Source: CAZBDU01 sp964490725
GTDB taxonomy: Bacteria; Spirochaetota; Spirochaetia; SZUA-6; DRHE01
Assembly (NCBI GenBank): GCA_964490725.1
Contig: CAZBDU010000034.1
Coordinates: 1-48,676, forward strand
Direction of reading: 5' to 3'
Length of the DNA: 48,676 nt
The translations under genes and the position numbers were made by a program. The notes beneath the pieces are model-generated. The model saw only the letters and a program-made list of their open reading frames with translations. It had not been told where the DNA came from and made no database searches. This document shows, piece by piece, positions 40,331 through 48,676 of this stretch; position 1 is the first letter of the stretch, and each line of letters starts with the position of its first letter.

Positions 40331-43300
40331 CTAGTATATGTTCAGAACCTCTACAAAGTCGTGGAGCCCCCGACGCTTCTGCTCGGGCAGCGCGAAAAAG
40401 AGGTACGCCGCCTCCCCGTGGCAGGTCGCCGGGAAGAACAGAGCCGATTGAGCGTAGCGCAGGTCCTCCCGGCTGAACTTTGCGAAAAGCGACAGCACCT
40501 TCTCCAGCTTTTCATCCACCAGGACGGTCCGCCTGGGCTCCAGGAATCGCTGGAAGAAAGGCTCGTCAGGATCGAAGCTCAGAGGGGCCGAGCCCTGAGT
40601 CAGGCCGATCTTCGACTCCGCGGTGAAGCCTCCCGCCTGGTCGCGGGCAAGCAGCGCAGCGCCCACCGCGTGAACCTTGCGGGACAGCTCCATCAGGGCT
40701 GCCAGCTGCACGGTCTCGCTCTCCGGTTCCCGGAATTGGCCAAGATAGTCATCGTAGTCCAGGCCGTCGTCGTAGAACTGGATCTTCTTCTTCTTCACGC
40801 TTCCCGCCTTGATGCCGGCAGTCCGGGTGATCCCGCCGATCTCCTCTCCCAGGTCAACGGAAAACTCGCTGCCGAACAGCTCTGCGATTCCGGAGCTGAC
40901 CTCTTCCTTCTGACCGGACCGCAGCACCGCCTTTGCAAGAGCCATCAAACCGACGCCCTGGCTCTTGCGGGCTCCGCTCTTCGCGTAGACCTCCTCCCTG
41001 ACGCGGTAGACCCCCTCCTCCATTACGACGCTGGTCCGGTGGTCGACGATGAAGTCCTCGATCTCCTGGATCGAGAACGCGCTGATCGTCCCTTGCTCCA
41101 CCAGGTGCTCCAGCTGGAGGTCCTCCCGCTCCCGGGGTGACAGCGCGGCCTCGGGGGTCTCCTCTAGCTCGAGCTCCTCACCGGCTGCTACCAGCTCCTG
41201 CAGGGGACCGGAGGCGTCGAACTCCACAGCGGCGAGCTCCTCCAGCTCTTCCCCTTCTTCCGGCGCCTCCGCTCCCTCCAGCGCCTCCGCTCCCTCCAGC
41301 GCCTCCGCTCCCTCCGGCGCCTCCGCCTCCTCCAGCGCCTCCGCCTCCTCCAGCGCCTCCGCCTCCACGGAAACAGCAGCGTCTTCGGTCCACCCGACTC
41401 CCGCACCCTCTTCTACTTCTGTGGCCTCCTCCGCCGGCGCCCCCGGAGGTGCCTCGGCACCCTCTCCGGCTGCTTCGGCCGCAGGCAGCTCCTCCAGCTT
41501 CTCCTGCGGCATCGGCGGCAGCGGTACGATCGGGACAAGGGCTTCCAGCTCCTCGAGCTTCTCCTCGGCCGCCCCGGCCTCCTCCAGCTCCTCGGCCGCC
41601 CCGGCCTCCTCCAGCTCCTCGGCCGCTTCGGCCTCCTCCAGCTCCTCGACCGCCGGAGGCTCCTCCAGCTCTTCGGCCGCCCCGGCCTCTTCCAGCTCCT
41701 CGGCCGCTTCGGCCTCCTCCAGCTCCTCGACCGCCTCGGCCTCTTCCAGCTCTTCGGCCGCCCCGGCCTCTTCCAGCTCTTCGGCCGCCCCGGCCTCTTC
41801 CAGCTCCTCGACCGCCCCGGCCTCTTCCAGCTCCTCGACCGCCCCGGCCTCTTCCAGCTCCTCGACCGCCCCGGCCTCTTCCAGCTCCTCGNNNNNNNNN
41901 NNNNNNNNNNNNNNNNNNNNNNNNNNNNNNNNNNNNNNNNNNNNNNNNNNNNNNNNNNNNNNNNNNNNNNNNNNNNNNNNNNNNNNNNNNNTCGGCCGCC
42001 CCGGCCTCTTCCAGCTCCTCGACCGCCCCGGCCTCTTCCAGCTCCTCGACCGCTTCGGCCTCTTCCAGCTCCTCGACCGCTTCGGCCTCTTCCAGCTCCT
42101 CGGCCGCTTCGGCCTCTTCCAGCTCCTCGGCCGCCCCGGCCTCTTCCAGCTCCTCGACCGCCGGTGGCTCCTCCAGCTCCTCGACCGCCGGTGGCTCCTC
42201 CCCGACCTCTACCACTTCATCCACGCCGATCTCTTCCACCACCAAAGGCGCGCGCCGTCTCGCCGCAGGCTGGGCTGTGGCCTGCGGTTGCGCCGCAGCG
42301 GCGGTGAATCCCTCCAGCGCTTTCTGGACGATCCTCTCGATCTGAGTAAGATCCACAGGTGCCGCAGGCGCGGCACCGGCTTGGCCCGCCTGGACTTCCC
42401 GCCCGGGGGCGGTCTCCGCGCTGCGCCCGATAATGGCGATGATCTCGTCCCAGCTGCGGTCGATCAGAGCGTCCAACCTGGCCTCTTTGTCGGGAGAGGT
42501 CTTTCCCAGCCCTCGCTTGATCCTGCTCTTGAGCTGGCCGCGATTGTCCGCCAGCTCGTCGCGCCAGCGCCTCCAGTCCACGCGCTCCTTGCCTGCGATG
42601 AACTCCGAGAGGATCTCCAGCTGCAAACGCTTGATCCGTTGGCCCAGGACCACCTCGGGATCCTGCCGCAGGTTGAATATGAGCAGCACCACCAGAAAGA
42701 CCGTCAGGAACACCGCCACGAGCAGGATGACCTTCATGAAGGCCGGGATTTCCAGAGCGCCGGTGGGAACCAGGATGCCGACGAAGCCGAACCGTCCAGT
42801 GTCGGCGGACAGGAGCAGGTAGCGATCGCTCTGCCCCTCCTTGGACACCAGCTCCAGGGGAACGCTTCTCGTGGATCCGCCCGTGCCCGGCTTCCAGGTC
42901 TGCTCGACCTGAGGCGCCACCAACTCCCGCGCGGTCGCTGGGAAGTTCACGACGATGCCGGAGCCGTCCACCAGAAACAGCTCCCGGAAGTCCAGGGAGG
43001 GTTGCCGCAGCAGCGAGTTGGACAGGCCGCGGGGGGAAAAATAGAGCAGCGCGGTGCCCCGATAGATCTGGTCGGCCACCGGAAAGGAGTAGATGAACCG
43101 GTCAGCCTTCCCGTCCAGGATCAGGCGCGGCGCCTCCTCTTCGGGGGTCACCAGCTGTTCTCCCGGGAGGCTGCTCTGCGCCTGTTGCATGTCCCGGTAA
43201 ACCCGCCGGAACCCTTCCTGCGTCTTGATGTCCTCCTGCAGGGTGCTGAAGTGGATCTTCTTGCCCTCCGGTCCGATCAGGCGCACCAGCTGCAGGCTGG

Positions 43301-43613
43301 GGTACTCGTCCATTAGCTTGCCAAACAGATTCACGCGGCTCTGGATATTCTGTTCGCTGTAGTTGGCGCTGAAGGCCCCCGTCACGGCCTGCTGGCTCAT
43401 CAGGCCTTCGAAGCGCTTCAGGTTGGCCTCATGATAGGCCGACACGGCCCGGGCCAGCTCCTGGAGGTGCGCCTGCTTCTCGCTTTCGACCCGGGGTTCG
43501 AAGAAAGCTGCCTGGAGATACTGGTAGAGCCCCGCGAAAGCCGCTACCGCAAACGCGCCGCACAGCACGAGAGCGATGAGCAGACTGAGAGAGATCTTCA
43601 GGCTTTGACGCAT
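40331..43613 (-). CDS. Two-helix membrane protein with acidic repeats, split by an assembly gap
   Basis: One gene in two frames because the 100-N gap has an arbitrary length. The N-terminal part (43613-41992) has a membrane helix (residues 8-30), an about 220-residue extracytoplasmic domain like dCache/single-Cache sensors, a second helix (about 265-290) and a cytoplasmic linker. Then come at least 19 copies of a 9-residue acidic repeat (EELEEAGAV-like). The C-terminal part (41891-40331) has more acidic repeats and an about 260-residue globular domain ending HDFVEVLNIY. No kinase, methyl-accepting or cyclase domain is visible. No close ribosome site. Function unknown; sensing is inferred from topology. 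Confidence 0.8.
41265..41372 (-). repeat. 18-bp tandem repeat (six units)
   Basis: Units start at 41265, 41283, 41301, 41319, 41337 and 41355 and encode hexapeptides such as EALEGA and EALEEA within the acidic region of the membrane protein. Confidence 0.85.
41584..42199 (-). repeat. 27-bp tandem repeat array spanning the gap
   Basis: Twelve units on the left (ccagct at 41584 to 41881 in steps of 27) and seven full plus one partial unit on the right (42011 to 42173). Each encodes nine residues like EELEEAGAV. The variants (GA, EA, PP) form blocks, as expected from unequal exchange. Confidence 0.92.
41892..41991. other. 100-N scaffold gap
   Basis: Exactly 100 unknown bases, a conventional placeholder. 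Repeat phase and reading frame both show the true length is not 100: it should be 24 + 27n. Confidence 0.99.
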
Positions 43614-43726
43614 CGCGGGAGATCCGCCTCCACGACCGCCCGGGGCACGTCCCCTGCGCGGATCATTTTTCTCAATACTACATCATATATCGGCCTTCGT
43701 GCACGGTTGCCTACAGCAGCAGGGGC

Positions 43727-43756
43727 AAAAAACCCCCCGTGCCGGGCCTCGCCCGG
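43727..43756 (-). terminator. Possible second terminator
   Basis: Hairpin ccgggc-ctc-gcccgg (43742-43756), followed on the minus strand by a G-run and a T-run (A-run at 43727-43732). It lies about 80 bases beyond the main terminator. The spacing between stem and T-run is long, so efficiency is uncertain. Confidence 0.4.
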
Positions 43757-43800
43757 GATGCATGCTGCATCGGCCCCGTCTCGAGCCGAAACCTGCAATG

Positions 43801-43832
43801 GAGACCGTCCAGGAAGGAGACCGTCCAGGAAG
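43801..43832. repeat. Perfect 16-bp tandem duplication
   Basis: gagaccgtccaggaag occurs twice in direct succession between the two terminators. The 324-base stretch 43614-43937 has no gene. It holds these two terminators, this repeat and AT-rich candidate -10 boxes near 43680-43690 (minus strand) for the membrane-protein gene. Confidence 0.8.
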
Positions 43833-43837
43833 CGCAC

Positions 43838-43883
43838 AAAAAAAGGGAGGAAGAGTCCGCACAGCCACGGGCTTCTTCCTCCC
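43838..43883 (-). terminator. Terminator of the ribosomal-protein operon
   Basis: Arms gggaggaaga (43845-43854) and tcttcctccc (43874-43883), 19-base loop, and on the minus strand a seven-T run (A-run at 43838-43844). Located 55 bases after rplQ. Confidence 0.88.
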
Positions 43884-43937
43884 GGCATCCCGCCAGCGCT
43901 CCGGTCTTGCACCCTCGCCCCGGGGGGATCTGGCGCC

Positions 43938-44387
43938 TCAGGCCTCTGCCTCCGCTCCGGCTTCCTTCCCGGCCTCCTTGGTCTCCTTGGCCTCCTTGGA
44001 GGCGGCTCTTCGCCGGCGTGGCTCCGCCTCCTTGCGCTCCACCAGCTCCAGGAGCACCATTTCCGAAGCGTCGCCGTACCGGCGGCCGAGCTTGAGGATG
44101 CGAGTGTACCCACCCGGACGCCCCTCGAAACGAGGTGCGATCTCGGTGAACAGCTTGGCCAGCACGTCCTTGGCGACGATCCGGCGGGCGATGATTCGCC
44201 GGTTGTGCACGCTGTCGGTGCGCGCCCGGGTGATCATCTTTTCAGCGACCCGCCGCACCTCCCTGGCCTTCGGGTGCGTGGTCTTGATCCGCTCGTACCT
44301 GAACAGTGCCGTCACCATGGCCCGGTAGAGCGCTTTGCGGTGTGCGGGCTTGCGCCCCAGCCGATTGTAGCCGATCCTATGCTTCAT
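43938..44387 (-). CDS. rplQ: 50S ribosomal protein L17
   Basis: 149 residues. MKHRIGYNRLGRKPAHRKAL at the start and the family core through GGYTRILKLGRRYGDASEMVLLEL, then an about 30-residue Lys/Glu/Ala tail absent from short L17s. Binds 23S rRNA near the exit tunnel. Overlaps rpoA by 11 bases, the usual rpoA-rplQ order, and is the last gene before the terminator. Confidence 0.97.
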   Translation of the reverse strand: MKHRIGYNRLGRKPAHRKALYRAMVTALFRYERIKTTHPKAREVRRVAEKMITRARTDSVHNRRIIARRIVAKDVLAKLFTEIAPRFEGRPGGYTRILKLGRRYGDASEMVLLELVERKEAEPRRRRAASKEAKETKEAGKEAGAEAEA

Positions 44388-45456
44388 CTTCTTCCACCAC
44401 TTCCGCGGCCTGCTCGCTCTTGTCCGCCTCGAGCTGCCTGATGTAGGCCCTCAGGGAGCTGTAGTCCTTCATGCCCAGCACCAGGTGCCGGTCCCCCAGC
44501 TTCTCCTTGATCTCCTGCAGGCTCTTCTTGCCGAAGTTCCTGGTCTTGGCGATCTCTTCCTCCGTCTTGCGCGTCAGGTCGCCAATAGTTCGTATGTTGG
44601 CGTTGCGCAGGCAGTTGCTCGACCGGACGGACAGCTCCAGCTCCTCGACGGGGGTGTCCAGGATGGCCTTGATCTTGGCCTCCTCCTCGTCGAGCTCTTC
44701 GTCGTCCAGCGCCGCGTCCTCATCGAAATTGATGAAGATGCTGAGATGGTCCTTGGCGATCTTCGCCGCCTCGGCCAGGGCGTCTTCCGGTCTTATCGTG
44801 CCATCGGTCCAGATTTCCAGCACCAGCTTGTCGTAGTCGGTGCGCTGACCCACACGGGTGTTCTCCACGACGTACTTCACCTTTCGCACCGGAGAGAAGA
44901 TGGCGTCGATGGGGATCGTACCGATCACCTCCACGTACTTCTCGCTGCGCTCGGCCGGCACATACCCTCTCCCCAGGTCTATCTGGACCTCCAGCTCGAG
45001 GTTGGCCTTGTTCATCAGCGTTGCGATGTGAAGATCCTTGTTGACGACCTTCACTGTGTCGTCTATCTCCAGTTCCTTGGCGGTGATGGCCCCGGGCCCC
45101 TTGGCCGCGATGACGATCACCTTCTCCTCTTCATCGTTGTCCAGCTTCAGCTGCACCTGCTTGAGGTTGTTGATGATGTCCGGCGTGTCCTCGCTCACCT
45201 CCGGGATCGCTTCGTACTCGCTGGTGATGACCTTCTGCGAGCCGTCATCCCCGTAGCTGGTAATCCTTATTGCGGATATCGCGTAGCCCTGGATGGAGGA
45301 AAGCAGGATCCGGCGCAGGGTATTGCCCATGGTGACGCCGTAGCCGCGTTCGAACGGGTAGGCGACGAATTTCCCGTAGTCGGGCTCCACCTCGCTATGC
45401 TCGAAGGTAATTCCCTTGGGCCTCTTGAAGCCTTTGAGAAGATTCTTCCTTGCCAT
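44377..45456 (-). CDS. rpoA: RNA polymerase alpha subunit
   Basis: 359 residues. The N-terminal assembly domain has PFERGYGVTMGNTLRRILLSS; a flexible acidic linker (DEDAALDDEELDEEEAK) is longer than usual; the C-terminal domain has RSSNCLRNANIRTIGDL and LGMKDY, the DNA- and activator-binding part. An acidic extreme C-terminus (VVEEDEA) is added. aaggag precedes the ATG. Between rpsD and rplQ. Confidence 0.98.
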   Translation of the reverse strand: MARKNLLKGFKRPKGITFEHSEVEPDYGKFVAYPFERGYGVTMGNTLRRILLSSIQGYAISAIRITSYGDDGSQKVITSEYEAIPEVSEDTPDIINNLKQVQLKLDNDEEEKVIVIAAKGPGAITAKELEIDDTVKVVNKDLHIATLMNKANLELEVQIDLGRGYVPAERSEKYVEVIGTIPIDAIFSPVRKVKYVVENTRVGQRTDYDKLVLEIWTDGTIRPEDALAEAAKIAKDHLSIFINFDEDAALDDEELDEEEAKIKAILDTPVEELELSVRSSNCLRNANIRTIGDLTRKTEEEIAKTRNFGKKSLQEIKEKLGDRHLVLGMKDYSSLRAYIRQLEADKSEQAAEVVEEDEA

Positions 45457-45465
45457 TCCTGCTCC

Positions 45466-46101
45466 TTACTTGGAATAGAGCTCTACGATCAGTTGCTCAT
45501 TGATGTCCGCCGCGTCCGTGACGTCGTTGCGTCTGGGAATCGCCCGCACCTTCCCCCAGATCCTGTCCGGATCCACCTCGAGCCACGGAACGACCCCTGA
45601 ACGTGAGTACTCCTTGAGGCTGTCCTTCACCTCCACGAGCTTCTTGCTCGGCTCCCGCACCTCCACCTCGTCACCTTCCCGCACCAGGTAGGAGGGGATC
45701 CTCACCCTGCGGCCGTTCACCGTGATGTGCCCATGAGACACCAGCTGTCGAGCCTGCTTGCGGGACCCGGCGAAGTGCATCCGGTACACCATGTTGTCCA
45801 GCCGCCGCTCCAAGAGCACGATCAACAGCTCACCGGTGACTCCCCGCATGCCGACGGCCTTCTTGAAGAAGAGGTTGAACTGCTTCTCCAGCATCCCGTA
45901 GGTGCGCTTGACCTTCTGTTTCTCTCGCAGCTGAATGCCGTAGTCCGACATCTTGGGAGTCCGGGCCCTCAGTCCCTTGCCTGGCTTGCCCCTGCGCTTG
46001 GCGATGGCGCACCTGTCACCTTTGCACCGCTCGCCCTTCAGGTACAGCTTCACCCCCTCAGCCCGGCACAGCCTGCACTGAGGCCCTAGGTACCGTCCCA
46101 T
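45466..46101 (-). CDS. rpsD: 30S ribosomal protein S4
   Basis: 211 residues. N-terminal zinc site with C9, C12, C26 and C31 (CRLC, CKGDRC), the C+ type. The S4 RNA-binding domain has RRLDNMVYR and RQLVSHGHITVNGRRV. It nucleates 30S assembly. gggaggag precedes the ATG. In the alpha-operon order rpsM-rpsK-rpsD-rpoA-rplQ. Confidence 0.98.
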   Translation of the reverse strand: MGRYLGPQCRLCRAEGVKLYLKGERCKGDRCAIAKRRGKPGKGLRARTPKMSDYGIQLREKQKVKRTYGMLEKQFNLFFKKAVGMRGVTGELLIVLLERRLDNMVYRMHFAGSRKQARQLVSHGHITVNGRRVRIPSYLVREGDEVEVREPSKKLVEVKDSLKEYSRSGVVPWLEVDPDRIWGKVRAIPRRNDVTDAADINEQLIVELYSK

Positions 46102-46120
46102 TCGCTCCTCCCTGTCCTCG

Positions 46121-46507
46121 CTACACCCGCCGCTTCTTCTGCGGCCGGCACCCGTTGTGCGGAATGGGCGTCACGTCCTGAATCGCCCGCACCCGCAGGC
46201 CGAGGGCGCCCAGCGCGCGGATGGCGGACTCTCCGCCAACGCCGGGTCCCTTTACGTAGACGATCACCTCGCTCAGTCCCTGTTCCCGGGCCTTGCTCGC
46301 GGCGGCTTCCGCGGTGGTCTGAGCGGCGTAGGGCGTGGACTTCTTGGCCCCCTTGAACCCCAGGGAGCCTGCCGATGCCCACGAAATGGCGTTGCCCATC
46401 CGATCGGTCACCGTGACGATGGTGTTGTTGAAGGTCGCCTGAATGTAGACGTTGCCTTCCGCTATGTTCTTCTTCTTCTTTTCCTTCTTGCCCTTGGCTT
46501 TGGCCAC
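46121..46507 (-). CDS. rpsK: 30S ribosomal protein S11
   Basis: 128 residues. A Lys-rich start (AKAKGKKEKKKKN), then NVYIQATFNNTIVTVTD, GFKGAKKSTPYAAQ and a C-terminal PHNGCRPQKKRRV. GTG start with ggagg and aagg upstream. Part of the 30S platform. The 72 bases before it hold nothing I can identify. Confidence 0.98.
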   Translation of the reverse strand: MAKAKGKKEKKKKNIAEGNVYIQATFNNTIVTVTDRMGNAISWASAGSLGFKGAKKSTPYAAQTTAEAAASKAREQGLSEVIVYVKGPGVGGESAIRALGALGLRVRAIQDVTPIPHNGCRPQKKRRV

Positions 46508-46579
46508 CTTTACCTTCCTCCCTGGCGTTTCCCGAGGCCGAGAGCCGCTGCGCCCGGTGGGCGAGCGGGTCCGGCGCCT

Positions 46580-46954
46580 CTAATGCTTGGCCCTTCTCTT
46601 CCCGGCCACCGTCTTGCGCTTGCCCTTGCGGGTCCGTGCATTCGTCCTGGTACGCTGCCCCCTCACGGGCAGTCCCCTTCTGTGTCGCAGCCCCCGGAAG
46701 GAGCCGATGTCCATCAGGCGCTTTATGTTGAGGGAGGTCTCGGTTCTGAGTCTCCCTTCCACCTTGTAGTCATTCTCAATAATCCGGCGAAGCAGATTCA
46801 CCTCTTCGGAGCTCAGGTCGTTCATGCGCCTGCCCGGGTCTACCCCCGCGCCGGTGCAGATCTTCTCCGCCGAGGATCTGCCGATGCCGAAGATGTAGGT
46901 CAAGGCGATGTCCACGTGCTTGTTGGGCAGATCGACCCCTGCAATTCTGGCCAT
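46580..46954 (-). CDS. rpsM: 30S ribosomal protein S13
   Basis: 124 residues. MARIAGVDLPNKHVDIALTYIFGIGR at the start, and RGLRHRRGLPVRGQRTRTNARTRKG with a basic tail that reaches the tRNA sites. Located 17 bases after rpmJ. Confidence 0.98.
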   Translation of the reverse strand: MARIAGVDLPNKHVDIALTYIFGIGRSSAEKICTGAGVDPGRRMNDLSSEEVNLLRRIIENDYKVEGRLRTETSLNIKRLMDIGSFRGLRHRRGLPVRGQRTRTNARTRKGKRKTVAGKRRAKH

Positions 46955-46971
46955 GTACCGGCTCCTCCTCT

Positions 46972-47085
46972 TCAGCGCTGCCGCTGCTTGTGCTTCGGGT
47001 TCTCACAGACGATCCGCAGCACCCCCCGCCGGCGGATCACCTTGCACTTGTCACAAATCGGTTTCACACTCACCCGTACTTTCAT
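46972..47085 (-). CDS. rpmJ: 50S ribosomal protein L36
   Basis: 37 residues, MKVRVSVKPICDKCKVIRR at the start. Zinc ligands C11, C14, C27 and H32, the zinc-binding C+ form. It lies directly after secY (11-base gap) with neither infA nor adk between, and is easy to miss because of its length. Confidence 0.96.
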   Translation of the reverse strand: MKVRVSVKPICDKCKVIRRRGVLRIVCENPKHKQRQR

Positions 47086-47096
47086 CGCTGTCTCCT

Positions 47097-48416
47097 TTAT
47101 AGATACCTCGAGCGGATTCGGCCCTTGCGCACGATGCCCTCGTGATGGTGCATGCGCAGGTGCGCCTCGATCTGGCTCATGGTGTCCAGGTCGACCCCCA
47201 CCATGATCAGAAGCGACGTGCCTCCCATGAGCAGCGCCACCGATCGGGGAAAGCGGAACCAGGTCTGCACGATCGTCGGTATCACCGCAATAAAGGCCAG
47301 AAACAACGCTCCCGGCAGCACGATGCGGTTCAGAATCCTGGTGAGGTATTCCTCCATCTTCTCCGAGCGGATCCCCGGGATGGAGCCGCCGTTCTCCCGG
47401 ATATTCTTGGAAATCTCTACCGGATTCAGCGTCACCTGGGTGTAGAAGTAGGCGAAGAAGATGATCAACAGCGTGTACGCCACGACGTAGGCTGCGCCGC
47501 TGGGCCGCAGCCAGGAGGCGAACCGGTTCAGCCAGTCCACCCGGGAGCCCAGGTTCTGGGCGATCTGCAGCGGGAAGACCAGCACCGAGGAGGCGAAGAT
47601 TACCGGGATCACCCCCGAGGGGTTGATCTTGAACGGTAGATAGGTGTTCTGAGCCCCGTAGATCTTGCGTCCGATCACCCTCTTGGCGTAATGCACCGGA
47701 ATCTTGCGCTGTCCCTGCTGCTCGTAGATCACCAGCGCCACGACGACCACGAACATGGCCATCACGACGATCACGAACACCGGGTTCAGCTCCCGCGTGC
47801 GGATCTCGCTCAGCAGGGTGTAGAAGGCATAGGGAACCCGCGTCACGATGCCGGCAAAGATCAGCAGGCTGATGCCGTTGCCGATCCCCCGCTGGGTCAC
47901 CTGTTCGCCCATCCACATGAGCAGAATGGTCCCCGTGGTCACCGTGAGGATGGCGATCAGCGTGTAGGACAGCCGTCCGAGGGTAATGGCGTTGGGAATC
48001 CTGTCGGCATAGGCCGTCACCGCGAACCCCTGGAGGACGCACACCAGCACCGTGCCGTAGCGGGTCCAGCGATGGATCTTCTTTCTGCCCCCTTCCTCCT
48101 CGGAGATCTTCTTCAAGCGAGGGAACACCAGCGTCACCAGCTGCATGATGATGGACATGGAGATGTAGGGCATGATTCCCAGCATGAACACCGAGAAGTT
48201 CTTGAACGCCCCTCCCGCAAAGAAGTCCAGGTAGTCGGTGATCCCCAATGTCCCCGCCGTCTCCTGAGAGGTCATGTACAGCCGCAGGGCCGTCAGATTG
48301 ACTCCCGGGATCGGGATGTTGGCTCCGAGACGAAAGATGATCAGGATGAAGATCGTGTACAGGATCCTGTCGCGCAGGTCCTTGACGCGAAACATGTCTA
48401 CCAGTGGATTAGCCAT
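47097..48416 (-). CDS. secY: Preprotein translocase subunit SecY
   Basis: 439 residues, ten membrane helices. NIPIPGVNL in the first periplasmic loop, FAGGAFKNFSVFMLGIMPYISMSIIMQL (plug and helix 2 region), GNGISLLIF, and cytoplasmic RKIPVHYAKRVIGRK. It forms the SecYEG channel for protein export and membrane insertion. ATG at 48416 overlaps the preceding gene by eight bases, with agagg just upstream. A longer upstream reading in the same frame is Arg-rich and spurious. Confidence 0.98.
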   Translation of the reverse strand: MANPLVDMFRVKDLRDRILYTIFILIIFRLGANIPIPGVNLTALRLYMTSQETAGTLGITDYLDFFAGGAFKNFSVFMLGIMPYISMSIIMQLVTLVFPRLKKISEEEGGRKKIHRWTRYGTVLVCVLQGFAVTAYADRIPNAITLGRLSYTLIAILTVTTGTILLMWMGEQVTQRGIGNGISLLIFAGIVTRVPYAFYTLLSEIRTRELNPVFVIVVMAMFVVVVALVIYEQQGQRKIPVHYAKRVIGRKIYGAQNTYLPFKINPSGVIPVIFASSVLVFPLQIAQNLGSRVDWLNRFASWLRPSGAAYVVAYTLLIIFFAYFYTQVTLNPVEISKNIRENGGSIPGIRSEKMEEYLTRILNRIVLPGALFLAFIAVIPTIVQTWFRFPRSVALLMGGTSLLIMVGVDLDTMSQIEAHLRMHHHEGIVRKGRIRSRYL

Positions 48417-48676
48417 TCTCCTCTGTCCCTTGGTCTCCTTGCTCCTGGGCGGGCCCCTGCTCGTCCCTGGTCTCTTCCTGAGTCTCTTGTTGCGGCTCCG
48501 CGTTCCTCTTCCGCTTCGCCGGGGCCTTGTCCGGCGGCTCCGCGTTGGCATCCGCCGCGGCGTTCTTCGCCGCCGGCGCCTTCCCGCCGGCCCGCCCTTT
48601 CGCCGCCGGCGCCTTCGCCTTCGCGGTCCCGGCCGGCCCCTTCGCCGCCGGCGCCTTCGCCTTCGCGGTCCCGGCC
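48409..48676 (-). CDS. 3' end of a ribosomal-operon gene, probably rplO (L15)
   Basis: Only the last 88 codons are present; the gene runs off the window end. The peptide is a low-complexity Ala/Lys/Pro tail (AKAKAPAAKG repeats) followed by an acidic Gln/Glu-rich end (QEETRDEQGPAQEQGDQ). No conserved core is visible. Its position just before secY, where rplO nearly always lies, suggests an L15 with a long repetitive C-terminal extension. The stop TAA overlaps the secY start by eight bases. Confidence 0.6.
   Translation of the reverse strand, partial: AGTAKAKAPAAKGPAGTAKAKAPAAKGRAGGKAPAAKNAAADANAEPPDKAPAKRKRNAEPQQETQEETRDEQGPAQEQGDQGTEENG
48599..48676 (-). repeat. 42-bp tandem repeat at the contig end
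   Basis: Two identical 36-base blocks (48599-48634 and 48641-48676) with a 42-base period (14 residues). A degenerate third copy lies near 48575-48598. The window stops exactly at a repeat boundary. Confidence 0.85.

Noticed and set aside
41584..42199. CRISPR-like array
   Set aside because: Units are contiguous 27-bp coding repeats with no spacers and no cas genes nearby.
41049..43316. Ser-rich 755-codon open frame across the gap on the plus strand
   Set aside because: Complement of the acidic Glu/Ala repeats, running through Ns; no start signal or domain.
40331..43613. True frameshift splitting the repeat protein into two genes
   Set aside because: The frame change coincides with a placeholder gap whose length is inconsistent with the repeat phase; a correct gap length restores one frame.
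43614..43937. Small gene or structured RNA between rplQ and the membrane-protein gene
   Set aside because: Open frames here are antisense or low-complexity; the structure is explained by terminators and a short duplication.

Overview
This window reads as a GC-rich chromosomal contig from a spirochaete (phylum Spirochaetota), probably a metagenome assembly. The taxonomic call is inference. It rests on a very long membrane-anchored coiled-coil protein of the SpiroCoCo type, a DUF5312-like protein, an M23 peptidase-bactofilin pair, and a secY-rpmJ-rpsM-rpsK-rpsD-rpoA-rplQ cluster that lacks adk and infA. The contig has a 100-N scaffold gap inside a 27-bp repeat array and ends inside another tandem repeat. 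Nearly everything is core housekeeping. I saw no prophage, insertion sequence, CRISPR array or tRNA.

Left part (1-8.2 kb): a decayed flavin oxidoreductase remnant, a helical protein, a zinc-knuckle protein coupled to adk, a TPR lipoprotein, a HAD-like protein with a YdcF-type protein, a family 2 glycosyltransferase, a PlsC acyltransferase with an overlapping unknown gene, a 57-residue zinc-ribbon protein and a YjjG-like HAD phosphatase. Next (8.2-15.6 kb) come a leftward operon of M23 peptidase, bactofilin, YaaR and RicT (cell shape plus RNase Y accessory factors), a rightward tatD-dus pair, DUF5312 and rlmB. At 15.6-18.5 kb are a calcium-binding-repeat protein, butyrate kinase and an exported envelope pair (barrel-like protein plus lipoprotein).

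Middle part (18.5-36 kb, almost all leftward): grpE-dnaK-dnaJ followed by an orphan histidine kinase, a CaCA cation exchanger, a 1389-residue coiled-coil protein with eight 40-residue repeats, then a run of PTS enzyme I, der, merR, a UAP-type sugar-nucleotide pyrophosphorylase, a periplasmic Cys/His protein and a HAD phosphatase.

Right part (36-48.7 kb): a GerMN protein, the rny-ymdB-tlyA operon, a two-helix membrane protein with acidic repeats interrupted by the gap, and the spc/alpha ribosomal operon through secY to the truncated end of a gene that is probably rplO.

The less ordinary signals are: a chain of two three-codon mini-ORFs, each ending in TGATG, between der and merR; several genes whose -10 box lies directly against the start codon, so their mRNAs should be leaderless; RNase Y, YmdB, RicT and YaaR together on one contig; a CaCA exchanger with altered ion-site residues and a hairpin over its start codon; and a phase argument that the N gap must really be 24 + 27n bases long.
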